Assembly (NCBI GenBank): GCA_900128585.1
Contig: LT642173.1
Span: 1-44,647 of the forward strand
Direction: 5' to 3'
DNA: 44,647 nucleotides
From: Stramenopiles sp. TOSAG23-3
Lineage: Eukaryota; Sar
Part shown: positions 36,284 through 44,647 of the stretch, in pieces
Layout: every line of letters starts with the position of its first letter
Position numbering within the stretch: position 1 is the stretch's first letter
The notes under the pieces: model-generated
Told to the model about the DNA's origin: nothing
What the model saw: only the letters and a program-made list of their open reading frames with translations
Databases searched by the model: none
Translations under genes and position numbers: made by a program

Positions 36284-36558
36284 CGTGGAGACGGCCGAAG
36301 CTGGGCAATTTCGTAGTTTAAATCGTAATATGCAAAGCGTAAAAAACAATAATTATATAGTAAACATATGTTATGTTTTAAGACTCTCATTTTAAATCAA
36401 TTACTATTTCAATTCCAACCCTGGTGTAAAGCGTTAATATTGCAATTCTTATAATATTTTATTCAGCACGAGAGTCTTAAAAACATACTATATCATTAGT
36501 TTTTTTATTCAGCACAAAAGTCCAGAGAAACGGCTTCTCGGAAGACGCTGTTTGCTCG
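36284..36558. terminator. Convergent 3' intergenic region with its own inverted repeat
   Basis: TATGTTTTAAGACTCTC (36372-36388) is inverted at 36470-36487 with one base difference, about 80 nt apart. TTTTATTCAGCAC occurs twice in direct orientation (36457-36469 and 36503-36515). This convergent spacer lacks the common family arm, so the inverted repeat may be a different 3' element or MITE remnant. Confidence 0.35.
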
Positions 36559-37059
36559 CTACTCAGTCGGCATTCCTCCTCCGTAGCCAAGGCAGTTTGG
36601 CCGTGGTTTCTTCTTAATGACATTATTTGGCGACCTTCCAGCACAGCACATCAGCCATATACTTTTGGCCTCGTCCTTCGGGTTGTCTTCCTCTGCTTTT
36701 CGAGACAGGTTTGTAAATGCTATGGACGCTTTGTCTTCTAACGGGGAACTAAAACCTTTCAACGGCGTGCCAGTAGGGGTGGCACTCGTTTTCAGGTCTG
36801 ACGTGGCTACGTCCTCGTCAAGTTCCATATCAGTGTCTGTTGTGCCAGAAGAAATGCTAGCGTCTGGTTTATTAAAAATTTTCTGTTGCATATCGTGCGC
36901 TAATCGAGAGTGTGAGTCCAAGACTTCCTCAAAAGGGTCGCCAATATCCATATCATCTTGGAAGTCATCCTGCACGTCGCCTAGCTGTTGGCCAAAATCA
37001 GGCATCAAGAAGTCCAGGTCGTCCTCAAGGTCTTGACTACTTTTCACTATCTCCGTCAT
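36559..37059 (-). CDS. Small acidic protein, function unknown
   Basis: 166 aa. I do not recognise a family. The N-terminal ~60 residues are strongly acidic with alternating hydrophobics (DLEDDLDFLMPDFGQQLGDV, then DDFQDDMDIGDPFEEV). The middle is Ser/Thr/Pro-rich (TPTGTPLKGFSSP, a possible proline-directed phosphorylation region). The C-terminus contains two adjacent Cys (LMCCAG) and a basic-to-Gly tail (KKKPRPNCLGYGGGMPTE). No signal peptide or membrane span. The composition and the single clean frame with a compact start make it more likely a gene than chance. The plus-strand frame opposite it shows no domain. Confidence 0.6.
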   Translation of the reverse strand: MTEIVKSSQDLEDDLDFLMPDFGQQLGDVQDDFQDDMDIGDPFEEVLDSHSRLAHDMQQKIFNKPDASISSGTTDTDMELDEDVATSDLKTSATPTGTPLKGFSSPLEDKASIAFTNLSRKAEEDNPKDEAKSIWLMCCAGRSPNNVIKKKPRPNCLGYGGGMPTE

Positions 37060-38955
37060 GGTATTAAACTATTTCGTACTCCGTACAATCGTTGGCACTG
37101 TGTACAAACTGTGTTTCCTAACAGCTTGCGATGAGTCCTATAAGTTTATGCGTGACATAGACCAATTACGATCCACCGTTACTTTCAAACTGCAGAAAAG
37201 TGGGAAAGCCTTGAATCTGTTTTTTTTCAATTATTTGTATTATTTATTGTTGAAATTGTATTGCATGCCGTCGTCGCTCGGTAGGTTTGTCGGTCGTGGC
37301 AGGCAGCTAGTAGACTTGCAGCATTTATTCTTCTTGCTGTGTTTATGTGGTGGCCTCATCAGAAGAGCAGGTGATTTCCTGCTTTTTTCGAGATGCCCCT
37401 CCCTTCCTGCATTTCTCGCTAATGTTAAATTGTACAATGATCCTTTTCATCAGTACGGTTATTTTGCCTGTACCTACCGGTAGGTAATGGATGGAATTAG
37501 TATGCATGGAAAATTGAGGAGTTGTTGCCGCTGCATGCATTTCAACAATTGCAGGTAGCAGAGAATCGGAACCGACAGAAACACACCGTTTAGCAGGGGC
37601 AAGAATCCACCAACGCAACGCTCAGAGAGAGAAATACTTTAGCTACAGTAAGCTCTAGTCAATAAGAAAGATTTCCTTCTTCCAACAAAGTGCAACTATC
37701 AACATTTAATTAAACAAAAAAAGAAAAACCAAGAAAGAACCCTCCCCATCCATCGTAAACAACAACAAGGCGAATGAATAGAAATATTTCATAGAAGTAA
37801 GTATTTATGTAAATACTGTACCTTGTTGACACAGACTAATTGAGGGAATGATGGGTTTTATTTTATTCGAGTATGAGAATATGTGCTGTGTACCTGTTAG
37901 AGTGACGAAATTTTAATTAAGGCCACGTGCTTGTGATGAATTATTATTCTTTCAGTAATACTTAATATAATTAATGTAATAAAATATGAAAATAGTGACT
38001 CATTATTGTCAATTACAAATATAACCTTAACTAAAAATGAACCTTTTTCTTAAAATTCAAATTTTTTACCAACAACATAATTCAGTCTTATTTGTACTGT
38101 AATATCCAAAAACTAACAACAAAATCATCGTTATTTTTTCATCGAGTCCTCATCGATTCCTTCGTTATTTTTATATTAAACGAAGGATTAAACGGTTTTC
38201 ATAGGTATTAATCTTATAGTCTATATTATTTAATAAGTACAAATCTCAAATTAAAAAAAATGGCGGGGGGGTTCTCCTTTGCTTTGGTCGTTATTCTAAT
38301 TATTATATTACATTGAAATAGCAATGAAATAGATTCAAATTTGTTTGTTCTTCTTTTTTCTTTTTTTCTTCCTATGCAACAAATATTTAACACTGACATA
38401 CCATTTGATTCGATCCCTTGACTGAAGTTTTTTGGTAGTTTTTCTTCTTTTTTGTTGCTCATTTTAACTTAAATAGAAGAAATTGGAGAAGATTAAATTG
38501 AAACAAAGGTGAAATAGCATCTAATTCATTATCAATTACAATTTATTATTGTATACAAACAGAGCATTAAAATCCTCACTCCCTCCTCCCCTACAACCCA
38601 TCCTTTTCTACTAGCAATAGTTACAACAATATATTAGTATCATAATAAGATTGAGTAAATCAATTATATAAAACATCATTTTTAAAAATACTACTTCGAT
38701 TGTCAATCAGATTTTGTTGATATGGAAATAGCAGCTTCTTCGTAGTTTAAAATTCTTCTTCCATCATCCTTTTTAAACAACCAGAATCAATCTTTCTGGT
38801 GATTCATAGGAAGTGAAAGCCGTGATCTAACGAAGCGGTCTTTGTTCCCTTGCGAAAAGAGAAGAGAAATCTTTCTTGGAAGAAATGTACATCCCAAATT
38901 TCAAGCAAAGAAAATATTTAAACCAACAACAAAACTTTCTAATTCACAAATAACT
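37060..38955. promoter_or_regulatory. 1.9 kb intergenic region upstream of H2A.Z
   Basis: This divergent spacer is AT-rich, especially beyond 37650. A plus-strand ORF (37058-37483) is hydrophobic but has no recognisable domain, so I do not call it. A perfect 16-bp palindrome TACCTACCGGTAGGTA sits at 37471-37486. T/C-rich tracts with TTCTTC units occur at about 38346-38375 and 38443-38455. The H2A.Z promoter and 5' UTR must lie in the right part. Confidence 0.45.
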
Positions 38956-39651
38956 ATGGTAAGTTAACGCGCGACTTTTCATGCACCAAACACCGTTTCG
39001 AAGCCACCGTTCGCTGGGCGCATCAACGACGGGAGGGTGAACACACTCTCCCGATCCTCTCCGTCCTTGAACGCCCTGTTCATCCCCTCCCCACCCCCCC
39101 CTCCCCCCTTCCTTAGCAATCGTGTACAACGAACCATTTCTAACAAATTATTCCCTCTCAATATCTGCGTTGTGCGACACAACAATTCCTTGATCGTCTT
39201 CATAAATTCTTTTCGTTGATCTTGTGAATCGTCTATTGCTATTCAGTCCGGAAAAGGAGGAAAAGGAGGAAAAGGTGGCAAGGGTGGTAAAGCAGCCCAA
39301 GCCAAGAAACAATCGCAGACCCGCTCGTCTCGCGCTGGTCTTCAATTCCCAGTTGGCCGTGTTCACCGTTACTTGAAACAGCGTGTGGCCAAGAAGCAAC
39401 GCGTTGGCGCCACCTCGGCCGTCTACACCGCCGCCATCTTGGAGTACCTCACCGCTGAAGTTCTTGAACTGGCCGGTAACGCATCCAAAGACCTTAAAGT
39501 GAAACGCATCACTCCCCGCCACTTGCAACTTGCGATCCGTGGTGACGAAGAATTGGACACCCTTATCAAAGCCACCATCGCTGGTGGAGGTGTTATCCCA
39601 CACATTCACAAATCGCTTATCAACAAGAACTCAAAGAAAGGACGCAAGTAA
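38956..39651 (+). CDS. H2A.Z: Histone variant H2A.Z, intron directly after the start codon
   Basis: CDS = join(38956-38958, 39247-39651), 135 aa. Exon 1 contributes only ATG, followed by GTAAGT at 38959. The intron ends TTGCTATTCAG at 39246 and exon 2 begins [20 protein letters not shown]. Without this splice the histone lacks any start upstream of the internal Met. The fold is complete: [56 protein letters not shown]2A.Z rather than canonical H2A is shown by [12 protein letters not shown] and [20 protein letters not shown]2A.Z is placed at promoters by SWR1-type remodellers. The N-terminal GGK repeats are acetylation-prone. Downstream there is no recognisable metazoan-type histone stem-loop, as expected for a polyadenylated replication-independent variant. 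Confidence 0.93.
38959..39246 (+). other. 288-nt phase-0 GT-AG intron with C-rich tract
   Basis: Donor GTAAGT, acceptor ATTCAG. It contains four C runs separated by single bases at 39084-39108, giving four G runs on the opposite strand. Confidence 0.85.
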
Positions 39652-39989
39652 GCGAACCGCCGTTCGAGTTTATCAGCTACCACTAAATTCAGGCAAAGCG
39701 ACCTTGTTGCCATGAGAGCTCCGTGAAAAACGTCTAATGTCGAAGGAGCGCGATCAGCAAGAGTGGAATTATTTAATCAAGCGTAGTAATTGAATTTTAT
39801 GCTTGTAATACTATTCTACCAAGTTTATAGTGACTTACCCACTCTCTCCCAAAACACAATATAATATTTAGATGCCCCTTTGCTGAAAGCCCTCTAAGTG
39901 GGTGTGTCACGTTCAATAATTTAGATTGTACGTATGATATAGATTAGCACACTTCAAAAACTTGAGCGGAACATTCCGAAGAGTCACCG
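39652..39989. other. Convergent 3' intergenic region, nothing recognised
   Basis: 338 nt between H2A.Z and the PH-ankyrin-WW gene. I see no TIR-family arm, no clear inverted repeat and no coding potential. It differs from the four convergent spacers that carry the family. Confidence 0.5.
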
Positions 39990-42401
39990 TTAGTCCGCCC
40001 AGCTACTTTCCCCTGTCGCACCGTTCCACCAGTAAGGCCTTCCGCTTATTGGGTCTGTCAAATACTCCCATACGCCGTTGGCATCGCCTCGTGCGGTGTG
40101 CAGCAATGCTGTTGTTGTTGTCGATTCGGCTACTACAGCACGCTGGGGCGTCGGAAAAGATTCCGTGCTCGCAGCGTCCTGGTCTACGGCAACCCATTTG
40201 GATTCCCCCGTCGCTACGTTGTACCAGTAACCCTCGCCATATTCTTCATCGATATGGTACTCCCATGTTGCCTCAACACCATTATTGCCCAAACTTGAAG
40301 CTATCGGAACTTCGCCGTCATCTGCTGCCGTGCCCTCCCAGGTGGACTCCCCCGTTGCACTATTGTGCCAGTAATTGCTACCGCTTGCCTCGTCGTAGAC
40401 GTATTCCCAAACCACTTCACTGGTAGACCCTGCATGGGTCTCTTCTGCTGCGTGGCCTGAGGCGGGAGCCGGGGCATCTACCCACTGGGATTCTTGGGTA
40501 ACATTATTGAACCAGTACGGCGCGCCTGTGTGCTCGTCCATATGGTACGTCCACACTTCGTCTGTGGACGCGAGCTCTACGAGGGCAGTCTGAGCGCTTG
40601 GGAATGCTGCATACTCGTTTGAAAACTCTTCCACGGGAATTTCACCGTCCTCCCATGCGGACTCGTGAGTGCTTTCGTTGTACCAGTATCCACGGCCCGA
40701 CTTCTCGTCGGAGCCGTAGACCCAGGCTCCTTCGTCTTTGCCTTTCAACCCACTGGCATATTTTCCTGCGCCCCCCCCCGCACCAGCCGAAATGGTCGCG
40801 TACGGGGTGGAGACGGATTTCTTCGTACTTTCGACCGAGTCGTACCCATAACTACCACTGCCATCTGCAAACGTTGTGTTGCTCTGTTGGCTTTTGTCAA
40901 AGCGCGAACCACTCCCGTTCACCACCTCAAACTCTGGTTTCTGGTTCTGATGCTCGGTGCCGGCAGAAAAGCTCGGGTTTGTGAACGATTTGAATGAATT
41001 CTCTAGAAAAGCGCTCCAAATCAGCATCACTCTATCCATGTCTATTTCACGCTTCCGACCGTGCTCTTCGGGCATGTGGCCTTTGCGGGAGCCACCATAC
41101 TGCTTCAACAGCCTGGCACAATCACGATAAGATCGCTCTCGCGCCAGCGCGTACGGCGTTTTCCCGCGCCGGTTCAAAATGTTGGGGTCCGCAGCCGTTT
41201 CTAGCAGAATTTTCATGCAGTTGATCTTTCCGTATTTTCCAGCCGTGTGCAACGGGGTGTTCCCATGCTTGTCGGGCCAATCAACCAAATCGCTGGCATA
41301 CTCGCAAAGCATGGACACAATTGTTGGCTTGTTGTACGTAACCGCGACATGAAGTAACGATTTGCCTTGGCTGTTTAACAATTCTATGTCTAACCCGTTC
41401 GCCGAGGCAACGATTTGCCGCACTTGGAGCAAGGTCTCCACGCACCGAAAGTGGCCATGACGAGTCGCCAGTTCTACTGGGGTGAACCCCTCCCCATTGG
41501 CGCAGTTCAAATCGGCGCCATACTTCAAAAGGGTCCGGATAACGCTCGCATTCCCAGATCTAGCGGCAATCATCAGGGGCGTGTTCGATTTGCTGTCGGT
41601 GACATTGATAAGGTTTCCGTTCGCGTTCAGCAGCCGACTAATTGCGTTAATGTCATTCCCCTGTATCATTTGGAAAAATCGTTTTCTATGCTTCCGCTCC
41701 ATCATTCTCCCCCGACCCAGAAGTACAATGTCGGACGTGCCCTCCGGGCTGCTCCGGGCAGCCCACGCAACGTCACGCCGGGTCAAGACAGGGGACCCAA
41801 ACTCGAACACAAAGCGGCGCAGCGTATCGACCCAGATGTCCAGCTTCCGTTGGTTGGGTGCTTGCAGTATCATGTACCTGTCTGTCCTCGTCTTCAGTGT
41901 GAAAAGGTACGGGGGAGGGGTTTGCTGGGCTCCAAAACTATGTTTTCCTCGCCTCGAGCTACTCCCCCGTGGACTCACTGGCAGCATCAGAGCGTCCGGG
42001 CTCCCTTGCTTTATTTCAACAATGTCTTGAAGCCCCAGGGACATGTTTTCCGGTTGTCGAACGCTTAAGCTTCCGAACGACTGCACAAAAGTTTCCTCGG
42101 GCGTTGAGTACGACTGGCTCGCCCAGCGCAGCGTACCTGCGCCAGGGCTATTCGAGCAGCAGGAGGTGGTGTTAGCGGTCGAAATTTGGAAAAGAAAAAG
42201 TGTAATAACTTACCTGCATGTAAACCAGAGCCTGTGTGGCCCAGTGAGTTTGAAACTATTGGCGTTCATCGAACTTTTCAAACGCCTTACTTGCGATGCG
42301 TTGAGCAAAAATGACGTGGCCCCACTGTCGCAGTATGCTGTCAAATAATCAGCGAGGGCCATTATTTCCCCGGCATTGCCCCCGGCCATCCTCCGGCTCA
42401 T
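39990..42401 (-). CDS. PH domain - ankyrin repeats - five WW-like repeats protein
   Basis: CDS = complement(join(39990-42147, 42214-42401)), 781 aa. The long 3' frame opens without an ATG at 42086 (codon GTG). The upstream exon from ATG at 42399-42401 joins it in frame through a 66-nt GTAAGT...AATAG intron and completes a PH domain: LLNASQVRRLKSSMNANSFK, WFTCSPGAGTLRWASQS, and the C-terminal helix KLDIWVDTLRRF (residues ~32-175). Residues ~245-413 hold ankyrin repeats (NTPLMIAARSG, GFTPVELATRHGH, NTPLHTAGKYGK, GKTPYALARERS). Residues ~537-781 contain five repeats of form W-x-Y-x3-D-x3-G-x2-YW-x-N-x2-T-x-E-S-x-W, WW-like. PH would bind phosphoinositides; ankyrin and WW bind proteins, so it is probably a membrane-recruited adaptor. 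The last WW ends two residues after its Trp. Confidence 0.85.
42148..42213 (-). other. 66-nt GT-AG intron in the PH-ankyrin-WW gene
   Basis: Donor GTAAGTTATT follows CATGCAG; the acceptor CTCGAATAG is preceded by a pyrimidine-rich stretch and a GCTAAC branch-like site. The splice makes 188 + 2158 nt, divisible by 3. A competing acceptor 11 nt further on (GGCGCAG) would break the frame. Confidence 0.75.
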
Positions 42402-43130
42402 CCTACCTAAACTATTCGCCTATATTGAAACGGACGGTCACGAGAAGTGTAGTATCGGCCCTGCCGTGCATTTCACGTGTTACCCCTTGTAACCGAATGT
42501 AAACGTGCGTGCTGCTGGAAAAATCTCGTCGTTGTACCCCTCTTCAAATAAGGCACAATTAGATCCTTGAGACTAATAAGATAATTACGTATACCTGTTT
42601 CATTTCATGTTGAATCTATTTTTCTTTTTAACTAACTCTGTTATCTAACAGTTTCTTCAATTATTATTGAATTGCGCTATCTACGCTACCCTTCCTCCTA
42701 CTACTACAGTCGAACCTCTGATTGGATCACCTAAAGATAAGGTGGTAGTCGTTCTACAAATACAACATCTACCATTTGTTTCAGTGTGTTTTTAATAATA
42801 ATATGATGAGTATTATTATTATGCAGATACATTGTAAGTGTTAATATACTTACAACATTACCTTAAATAGAAACAAAAAATAATAACGGTTGTTATTGTT
42901 TGTTGTTTTACAAAGGAAGAAGATATCACGTTTCATTCATGTAATGTTTTGTAAATTTTTTCCTTTTCTTCACGAAGAGCTACTTTCTTTCCCATTTTTG
43001 AAGTTTTTTCGATAGAGGGAACCGATGGTCGATATACCCTTGTCACTTAGTCTTGACTATCATTCTCATGTGTACTCCATGCATGATCGAACGCACGAAT
43101 TAAAACCTCGAGGAAGACTACCGTTGGAAT
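42402..43130. other. Intergenic spacer with orphan repeat fragment
   Basis: It lies between two minus-strand genes. It is AT-rich with no coding potential. At 43055-43090 sits an orphan copy of the inner segment of the TIR family, without arms. The promoter of the PH-ankyrin-WW gene and the 3' UTR of the next gene should be here. Confidence 0.5.
43055..43090 (-). repeat. Orphan inner segment of the TIR family
   Basis: GACTATCATTCTCATGTGTA then CTCCATGCATGATC resembles 27462-27500 (same strand) and 3567-3600 (opposite strand). On the minus strand it reads DHAWSTHENDSQD and a stop. Confidence 0.5.
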
Positions 43131-44018
43131 TTAAAACGATTTAAATGTATACATTTTACCCTTTGTCTGCTGCTCGAAGCGACTGTCTTCTGCATATTTA
43201 TTTGGCCCAACAACAGTGGTATGGACAGCGGGTTGAAAATTTACGTGGTTGAATTCTTGTTCCAACAGTTGCCTGACTACGTCTTCTTGACTATGTGTTT
43301 TCTCAGCCAGCAAGGCTTTAGAGTCTATGTTGCGCATTTCTTCGATAAATGATTGGGGTGTTGCTCGTCCCATCGCACCATTTTGGGGCGTATTCAGAGA
43401 CCCTAGTCGAAGGGGTAATGCAACGGGCTTCAGCGTTACAGGCAATCGCTGCTGTAATTGGTGGATATTTTCCCCGTGGTTTTGTTTGATGCTAGGGGTC
43501 AGCGAGTCAGACACACCGCGTGTAGGTCTCGGGGATTGAAGCTCGGACCTTGCTTCCTTTAGGATTGCTTGCTGCCGGACCACTGCAGTGTTCATTTGGG
43601 TCAAACCATCGGTGGTACGAACCTCACGGTTCCGAGTTCTTCTTTTTGGTGGAGTTTTGGAACGCGGGGAAGGTTTGCGTGTGTGTTTTGGTTCTACTGC
43701 GCAGTCAGAAAAGGACTTGGACTTGGCCATTGTTTTACTGTCCTGGAGACGCTCCTTCGGCGCCTCCTCCTTAGTTTCCAATTCCTTATCTTCGTTTCGA
43801 TAGACGGCGTCTTCCCACCCTGAAACAACATCTTCGCCTTGGCAAAACGCGTCTTCCCAACCATTCACTCGCACGGCCACCGGCCCATTTGTTGTCGGTA
43901 CATCCTCCTCCCTGTTCATTCCACACTCCTCGCTTTCGCTTTCTCCCTCATCTTCGTAAATACCAAGGTTGTTAAACTCCATCTCACTGTTTCCGTGCAT
44001 ATACGTTTTAATAACCAT
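43131..44018 (-). CDS. Basic, probably disordered protein, function unknown
   Basis: 295 aa from the ATG at 44016-44018. The frame is open further to 44135, but that extension would translate a (CA)n/(GA)n microsatellite into MCVCVCVCERER, so I reject it. The N-terminus is acidic (DEGESESEECGMNREED). Two short repeats follow, NGWEDAFCQGED and SGWEDAVYRNED. The middle is Lys/Arg/Ser/Pro-rich (PKHTRKPSPRSKTPPKRRTR), resembling a nuclear-localisation or microtubule-binding region with S/T-P sites. The C-terminal ~100 residues have short helices (SFIEEMRNIDSKALLAEK, QEDVVRQLLEQEF). No known domain is recognised. A 5' exon further upstream cannot be excluded. Confidence 0.6.
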   Translation of the reverse strand: MVIKTYMHGNSEMEFNNLGIYEDEGESESEECGMNREEDVPTTNGPVAVRVNGWEDAFCQGEDVVSGWEDAVYRNEDKELETKEEAPKERLQDSKTMAKSKSFSDCAVEPKHTRKPSPRSKTPPKRRTRNREVRTTDGLTQMNTAVVRQQAILKEARSELQSPRPTRGVSDSLTPSIKQNHGENIHQLQQRLPVTLKPVALPLRLGSLNTPQNGAMGRATPQSFIEEMRNIDSKALLAEKTHSQEDVVRQLLEQEFNHVNFQPAVHTTVVGPNKYAEDSRFEQQTKGKMYTFKSF

Positions 44019-44647
44019 CCCGTACGAAATCTTAGTAAGACCAATGGAAGATATGAAATTGGGCCAAAAGTTCAATGGTTCCAGTAAGTTGTCCTTCCAT
44101 CTCTCTCTCTCACACACACACACACAGACACACACACACGCACATATATAATTATATGGTCTTTATCACACCGTAAGACACAAAACTCCCTCCCTCACCA
44201 CATTATATATTTTTTTCGCATTTTTTTTCCCTCTTTTTTCTTCTTTTTCTTCCAGAGGAGAGCACAGCATAGTAATAAATACCATTCTTGGAACATTCCT
44301 TATACGAGAAAGAAGGGTTAGGGTTAAGGTTATATAAGTAGTAATTTCATAATAAGGAATAAAATGAGTTTGACTGAAAAGGGGTATACTATCGAATATC
44401 TTTTTCCGCGCACTTTCGTGTTTTTAAGTATACATATAAATAATAGCAAGAGTACCACTGAATGAAGTGAAGGAATGTGGTCTTGGTATGCTATGTTATT
44501 TATTCAAATGATATACTTGTCCTTAATTACTTGTACTCCAATTCTTTCTTCTTTCTTTCATATATATTCCATTCTTAAAATATGAATGATGCGTTGAATA
44601 ACATCTAACTTATATTTTATATTAATAAAAGAGCATCATCATATGTT
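44019..44647. promoter_or_regulatory. Right-edge region upstream of the unknown basic protein
   Basis: Contains a (CA)n run at about 44109-44142, TTC/T-rich tracts at 44220-44258, and a telomere-like GGGTTAGGGTTA at 44315-44326. The rest is AT-rich with no coding sequence recognised up to the window edge. Confidence 0.45.

Noticed and set aside
37058-37483. Plus-strand 141-aa ORF in the spacer upstream of H2A.Z
   Set aside because: It starts opposite the 5' end of the acidic-protein gene, is Leu/Phe/Cys-rich with no domain, and contains a palindrome; chance is more likely.
39652-39760. Possible histone-type 3' stem-loop after H2A.Z
   Set aside because: No GGCTCTTTTCAGAGCC-like stem was found; only a short GAGCTC-like word.
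42136-42147. Alternative acceptor GGCGCAG for the PH-ankyrin-WW intron
   Set aside because: It shifts the frame relative to the PH continuation, whereas AATAG keeps the whole protein in frame.
44019-44135. N-terminal extension MCVCVCVCERER of the unknown basic protein
   Set aside because: It translates a CA/GA microsatellite; the next ATG gives a normal composition.
1-44647. tRNA, rRNA, CRISPR arrays, bacterial operons or viral genes
   Set aside because: I saw no cloverleaf boxes, rRNA-like blocks, spacer arrays or viral hallmark genes on reading both strands; a tRNA could still be missed by eye.

Overview
The window is nuclear DNA of a eukaryotic protist. It encodes an axonemal inner-arm dynein heavy chain, histone H2A.Z, an Iml1-type GATOR1 subunit, and DENN, F-box, PUB, MYND and PH/ankyrin/WW proteins. 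It has GT-AG introns, AT-rich intergenic DNA full of microsatellites, and no bacterial-style operons. The dynein implies a cell with a motile flagellum at some stage. Genes are dense and mostly intron-poor: a 12.6 kb dynein and a 4.7 kb IML1 are uninterrupted frames. Two introns can be read: a 66-nt one in the PH-ankyrin-WW gene, and a 288-nt one directly after the ATG of H2A.Z. I cannot place the lineage securely. A SAR-type (for example stramenopile) flagellate is a guess.

Layout, left to right: a repeat-rich, lysine-rich gene with a frame break (1-3252, +); repeat element (3304-3640); a probably mitochondrial SAM methyltransferase (3721-4623, -); divergent spacer; PUB-domain protein (5487-6056, +); repeat element (6207-6429); dynein heavy chain (6433-19047, -); 1.3 kb spacer with two solo repeat arms; IML1 (20345-25015, -); divergent spacer; MYND protein (25877-27232, +); repeat cluster (27303-27646); secreted two-domain Cys-rich protein (27673-29256, -); divergent spacer with a 208-nt polypurine tract; NIPA/DMT-like membrane protein (30231-31433, +); repeat element (31702-31856); an F-box / Ras-like GTPase / CAAX fusion (31890-33068, -); divergent spacer; DENN protein (33920-36283, +); a small inverted-repeat spacer; an unknown acidic protein (36559-37059, -); 1.9 kb spacer; H2A.Z (38956-39651, +); PH-ankyrin-WW5 protein (39990-42401, -); an unknown basic disordered protein (43131-44018, -).

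The main undescribed signal is a roughly 35-nt sequence with core ACAAGAAAATTGGCTGTTAT and then roughly TTAAGTAATTAAAA. It recurs about a dozen times, only in gene 3' flanks, and nearly always in sense orientation to the gene it follows. Four convergent gene pairs carry it as inverted pairs, some enclosing related inner segments. It therefore looks like the terminal inverted repeat of a degraded DNA-transposon/MITE family, possibly co-opted as a 3'-end or termination element. One solo copy lies exactly at the IML1 stop codon between 11-bp direct repeats. A second notable item is the F-box/GTPase/CAAX fusion, which would put a putative SCF substrate adaptor on a membrane under GTPase-like control.

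Several genes bear on vesicle traffic, membranes and nutrient signalling (DENN, IML1, F-box GTPase, PH-ankyrin-WW, NIPA-like). They are ordinary unlinked eukaryotic loci and I see no evidence that they form a cluster.
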